This document shows, piece after piece, positions 6,618-7,838 of a stretch of DNA of 7,838 bases. The notes below the pieces were generated by a model. That model made no database searches and had not been told where the DNA came from. It saw nothing but the letters and a program-made list of their open reading frames with translations. The translations under genes and the position numbers were made by a program. Source of the stretch: Clostridiales bacterium (GTDB taxonomy: Bacteria > Bacillota > Clostridia > Tissierellales > Sedimentibacteraceae); contig DNNJ01000405.1 in the NCBI GenBank assembly GCA_003487955.1, forward strand, positions 1 to 7,838. Reading direction: 5' to 3'. How positions within the stretch are numbered: position 1 is the first letter of the stretch; each line of letters starts with the position of its first letter.

Positions 6618-7838
6618 ATGCAGTTTCGTGATTCGCTATTAACCTTCTTGGCCGTCATTGCTTTTGGTACTTCGTGTAACAAAGTGAACGATAGAGATGT
6701 GTTCCAACATTTAACCGAGTTGGACGCACAACTAGACACGCATCCACGGCAGGTGTCAGATAGTCTGAAGACGCTGGATGTAAATGAATTTTCCCGTTCA
6801 AATAGAGTGTATTACAATCTCTTAAAGGTGATTTCAGACGATAAGACCTATGCTAATTTCACCAGCGATTCATTAATTAATGCGGTGAATGATTATTACA
6901 GGTTGCACGATCGCAAAAACAGAAACTACATCCGTTCTCTGGCCTACCAGGGAATCATACGTACCAGGATGGGAGTAAAGGATAGCACGGTTTTTGAACC
7001 TTTAAAAGAAGCAAACCGACTCTTTCAATCCATGGAAGTCCCCGACCCATCTCTCGGATATATGATCAATTACTTTTTGGGAAATATCAATTACAACAAT
7101 CGGAATTATACCACGGCCTACGATTATTTTCATCACGCACTCGCCAATGCAAACATGGAAAAGGACTCCATTCATGTATTCGATACTTATCTAGCGCTTT
7201 ACTGGAACGAGATGCAAAAAAAAGATTTCGAAAAAGGTAAAATATATCTCGATTCGCTTTCACGTTATTATAATAGATTACGTAACAAAAATTATTTCAT
7301 TCTAAATGCCCAGTCAGTCTATTTCGATGTTATTGATGAACCTGAAAAAGCTTTGGAGAGAGCTAAATTAATGTTAAATGATGAGCCAAATGAAAATACA
7401 AATTTATCCCGGGTTTATTTTAACATCTCCGATAGATATATTGGTTTCGGACAACTTGATAGTGCCATGCTTTACGCCCAGATGGCAATAGATTTCATAG
7501 AAGACAGCACATACCGACAAAATCATCTGTATTTTCAGAACGTAGCAAATATTGCCGAAAAACAATTAAATTTTGAGCTGGCAAATAGATATAGAAAAAA
7601 AGCGGCAGAATTATACAAAAATTCTATTACAGAACGCCTGAACACACAGATTGCAGAATTGGAAAAAAAATATGACCTGACCGAAGCCGAAAATGCTACC
7701 CTTAGAGCGAGACAACAGAACTTTCACATTATAATAGGTGCCTTGTTACTTGTGATTGTTTTGATTGTCATTGCAATGTATGCTTGGAGGGTGCGTAAAA
7801 TTAGTAAATTAAAATTGCAACAGGCCGAAATTACCGTG
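6618..7838 (+). CDS. TPR membrane regulator-like protein, 3' end beyond window
   Basis: The frame is open for 407 codons to the window edge, so the C-terminus is missing. The N-terminus is a signal peptide with a lipobox-like GTSC (Cys20). TPR-like helical hairpins follow; the clearest is YFLGNINYNNRNYTTAYDYF (152-171), with further candidates at about 187-223, 265-298 and 303-337. A coiled-coil stretch with AELEKKYDL comes next, then one transmembrane helix (about 370-390) and a basic RVRK stop-transfer signal, followed by the start of another charged helix. This architecture is common in Bacteroidetes one-component regulators (often ending in a LuxR-type helix-turn-helix) and in TPR histidine kinases; which applies here cannot be seen. 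The TPR part would be periplasmic. ATG 6618 follows a GGGGA at 6609-6613 and lies about 16 nt after the predicted transcription start. It is transcribed separately from the upstream operon; control of that operon is inferred from adjacency only. Confidence 0.85.
   Translation, partial: MQFRDSLLTFLAVIAFGTSCNKVNDRDVFQHLTELDAQLDTHPRQVSDSLKTLDVNEFSRSNRVYYNLLKVISDDKTYANFTSDSLINAVNDYYRLHDRKNRNYIRSLAYQGIIRTRMGVKDSTVFEPLKEANRLFQSMEVPDPSLGYMINYFLGNINYNNRNYTTAYDYFHHALANANMEKDSIHVFDTYLALYWNEMQKKDFEKGKIYLDSLSRYYNRLRNKNYFILNAQSVYFDVIDEPEKALERAKLMLNDEPNENTNLSRVYFNISDRYIGFGQLDSAMLYAQMAIDFIEDSTYRQNHLYFQNVANIAEKQLNFELANRYRKKAAELYKNSITERLNTQIAELEKKYDLTEAENATLRARQQNFHIIIGALLLVIVLIVIAMYAWRVRKISKLKLQQAEITV

Noticed and set aside
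6542..6739. 65-codon minus-strand frame across the start of the TPR gene
   Set aside because: It overlaps the plus-strand promoter and the signal-peptide coding region of a well-supported gene, and its protein has no recognisable feature.
1..7838. CRISPR arrays, tRNA/rRNA genes, insertion sequences and attachment sites
   Set aside because: No regularly spaced repeats, cloverleaf-like segments, transposase frames or flanking terminal inverted repeats with target duplications were seen.

Overview
The window is from a Bacteroidota genome, most likely order Bacteroidales. The evidence is an AT-rich sequence, promoter cores matching the Bacteroidetes TAnnTTTG -7 consensus, mostly weak or badly spaced Shine-Dalgarno sequences, and a SusC/SusD-type outer-membrane uptake pair. 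Genus cannot be decided from the sequence alone.

Layout: positions 1-493 are a gene-free, very AT-rich leader region. It holds one well-formed Bacteroidetes-type promoter (104-134), a second candidate -7 element downstream of long A-tracts (275-331), and no supported gene. Positions 494-6338 are three tightly packed plus-strand genes with 25 bp and 21 bp gaps: a SusC-family TonB-dependent receptor (1060 aa), a SusD-like surface lipoprotein of the SusD-like_2/RagB type (553 aa), and a third, unrecognised lipoprotein in the SusE position (317 aa). A strong intrinsic terminator at 6359-6395 closes this operon. A 222-bp intergenic region then carries a separate promoter with a perfect dyad in its spacer. 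It drives a fourth gene (6618 to the window edge, 3' end missing), a TPR protein with a lipobox-like signal peptide, a coiled coil and one transmembrane helix. It looks like the sensor half of a Bacteroidetes membrane-bound TPR regulator.

How they fit together (family knowledge plus inference): SusC forms a TonB-energised barrel, SusD is the lid that captures ligand on the cell surface, and the third lipoprotein probably adds surface binding or stabilises the complex. The SusC lacks an N-terminal STN signalling domain, and no ECF sigma/anti-sigma pair is visible, so sigma-factor transduction is unlikely. The adjacent TPR membrane protein is the only regulator candidate in the window, but it is a separate transcription unit and its DNA-binding or kinase domain, if any, lies past the edge. 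No glycosidase, lyase, sulfatase or peptidase is present, so the substrate cannot be named. No rRNA, tRNA, CRISPR or mobile element was seen.
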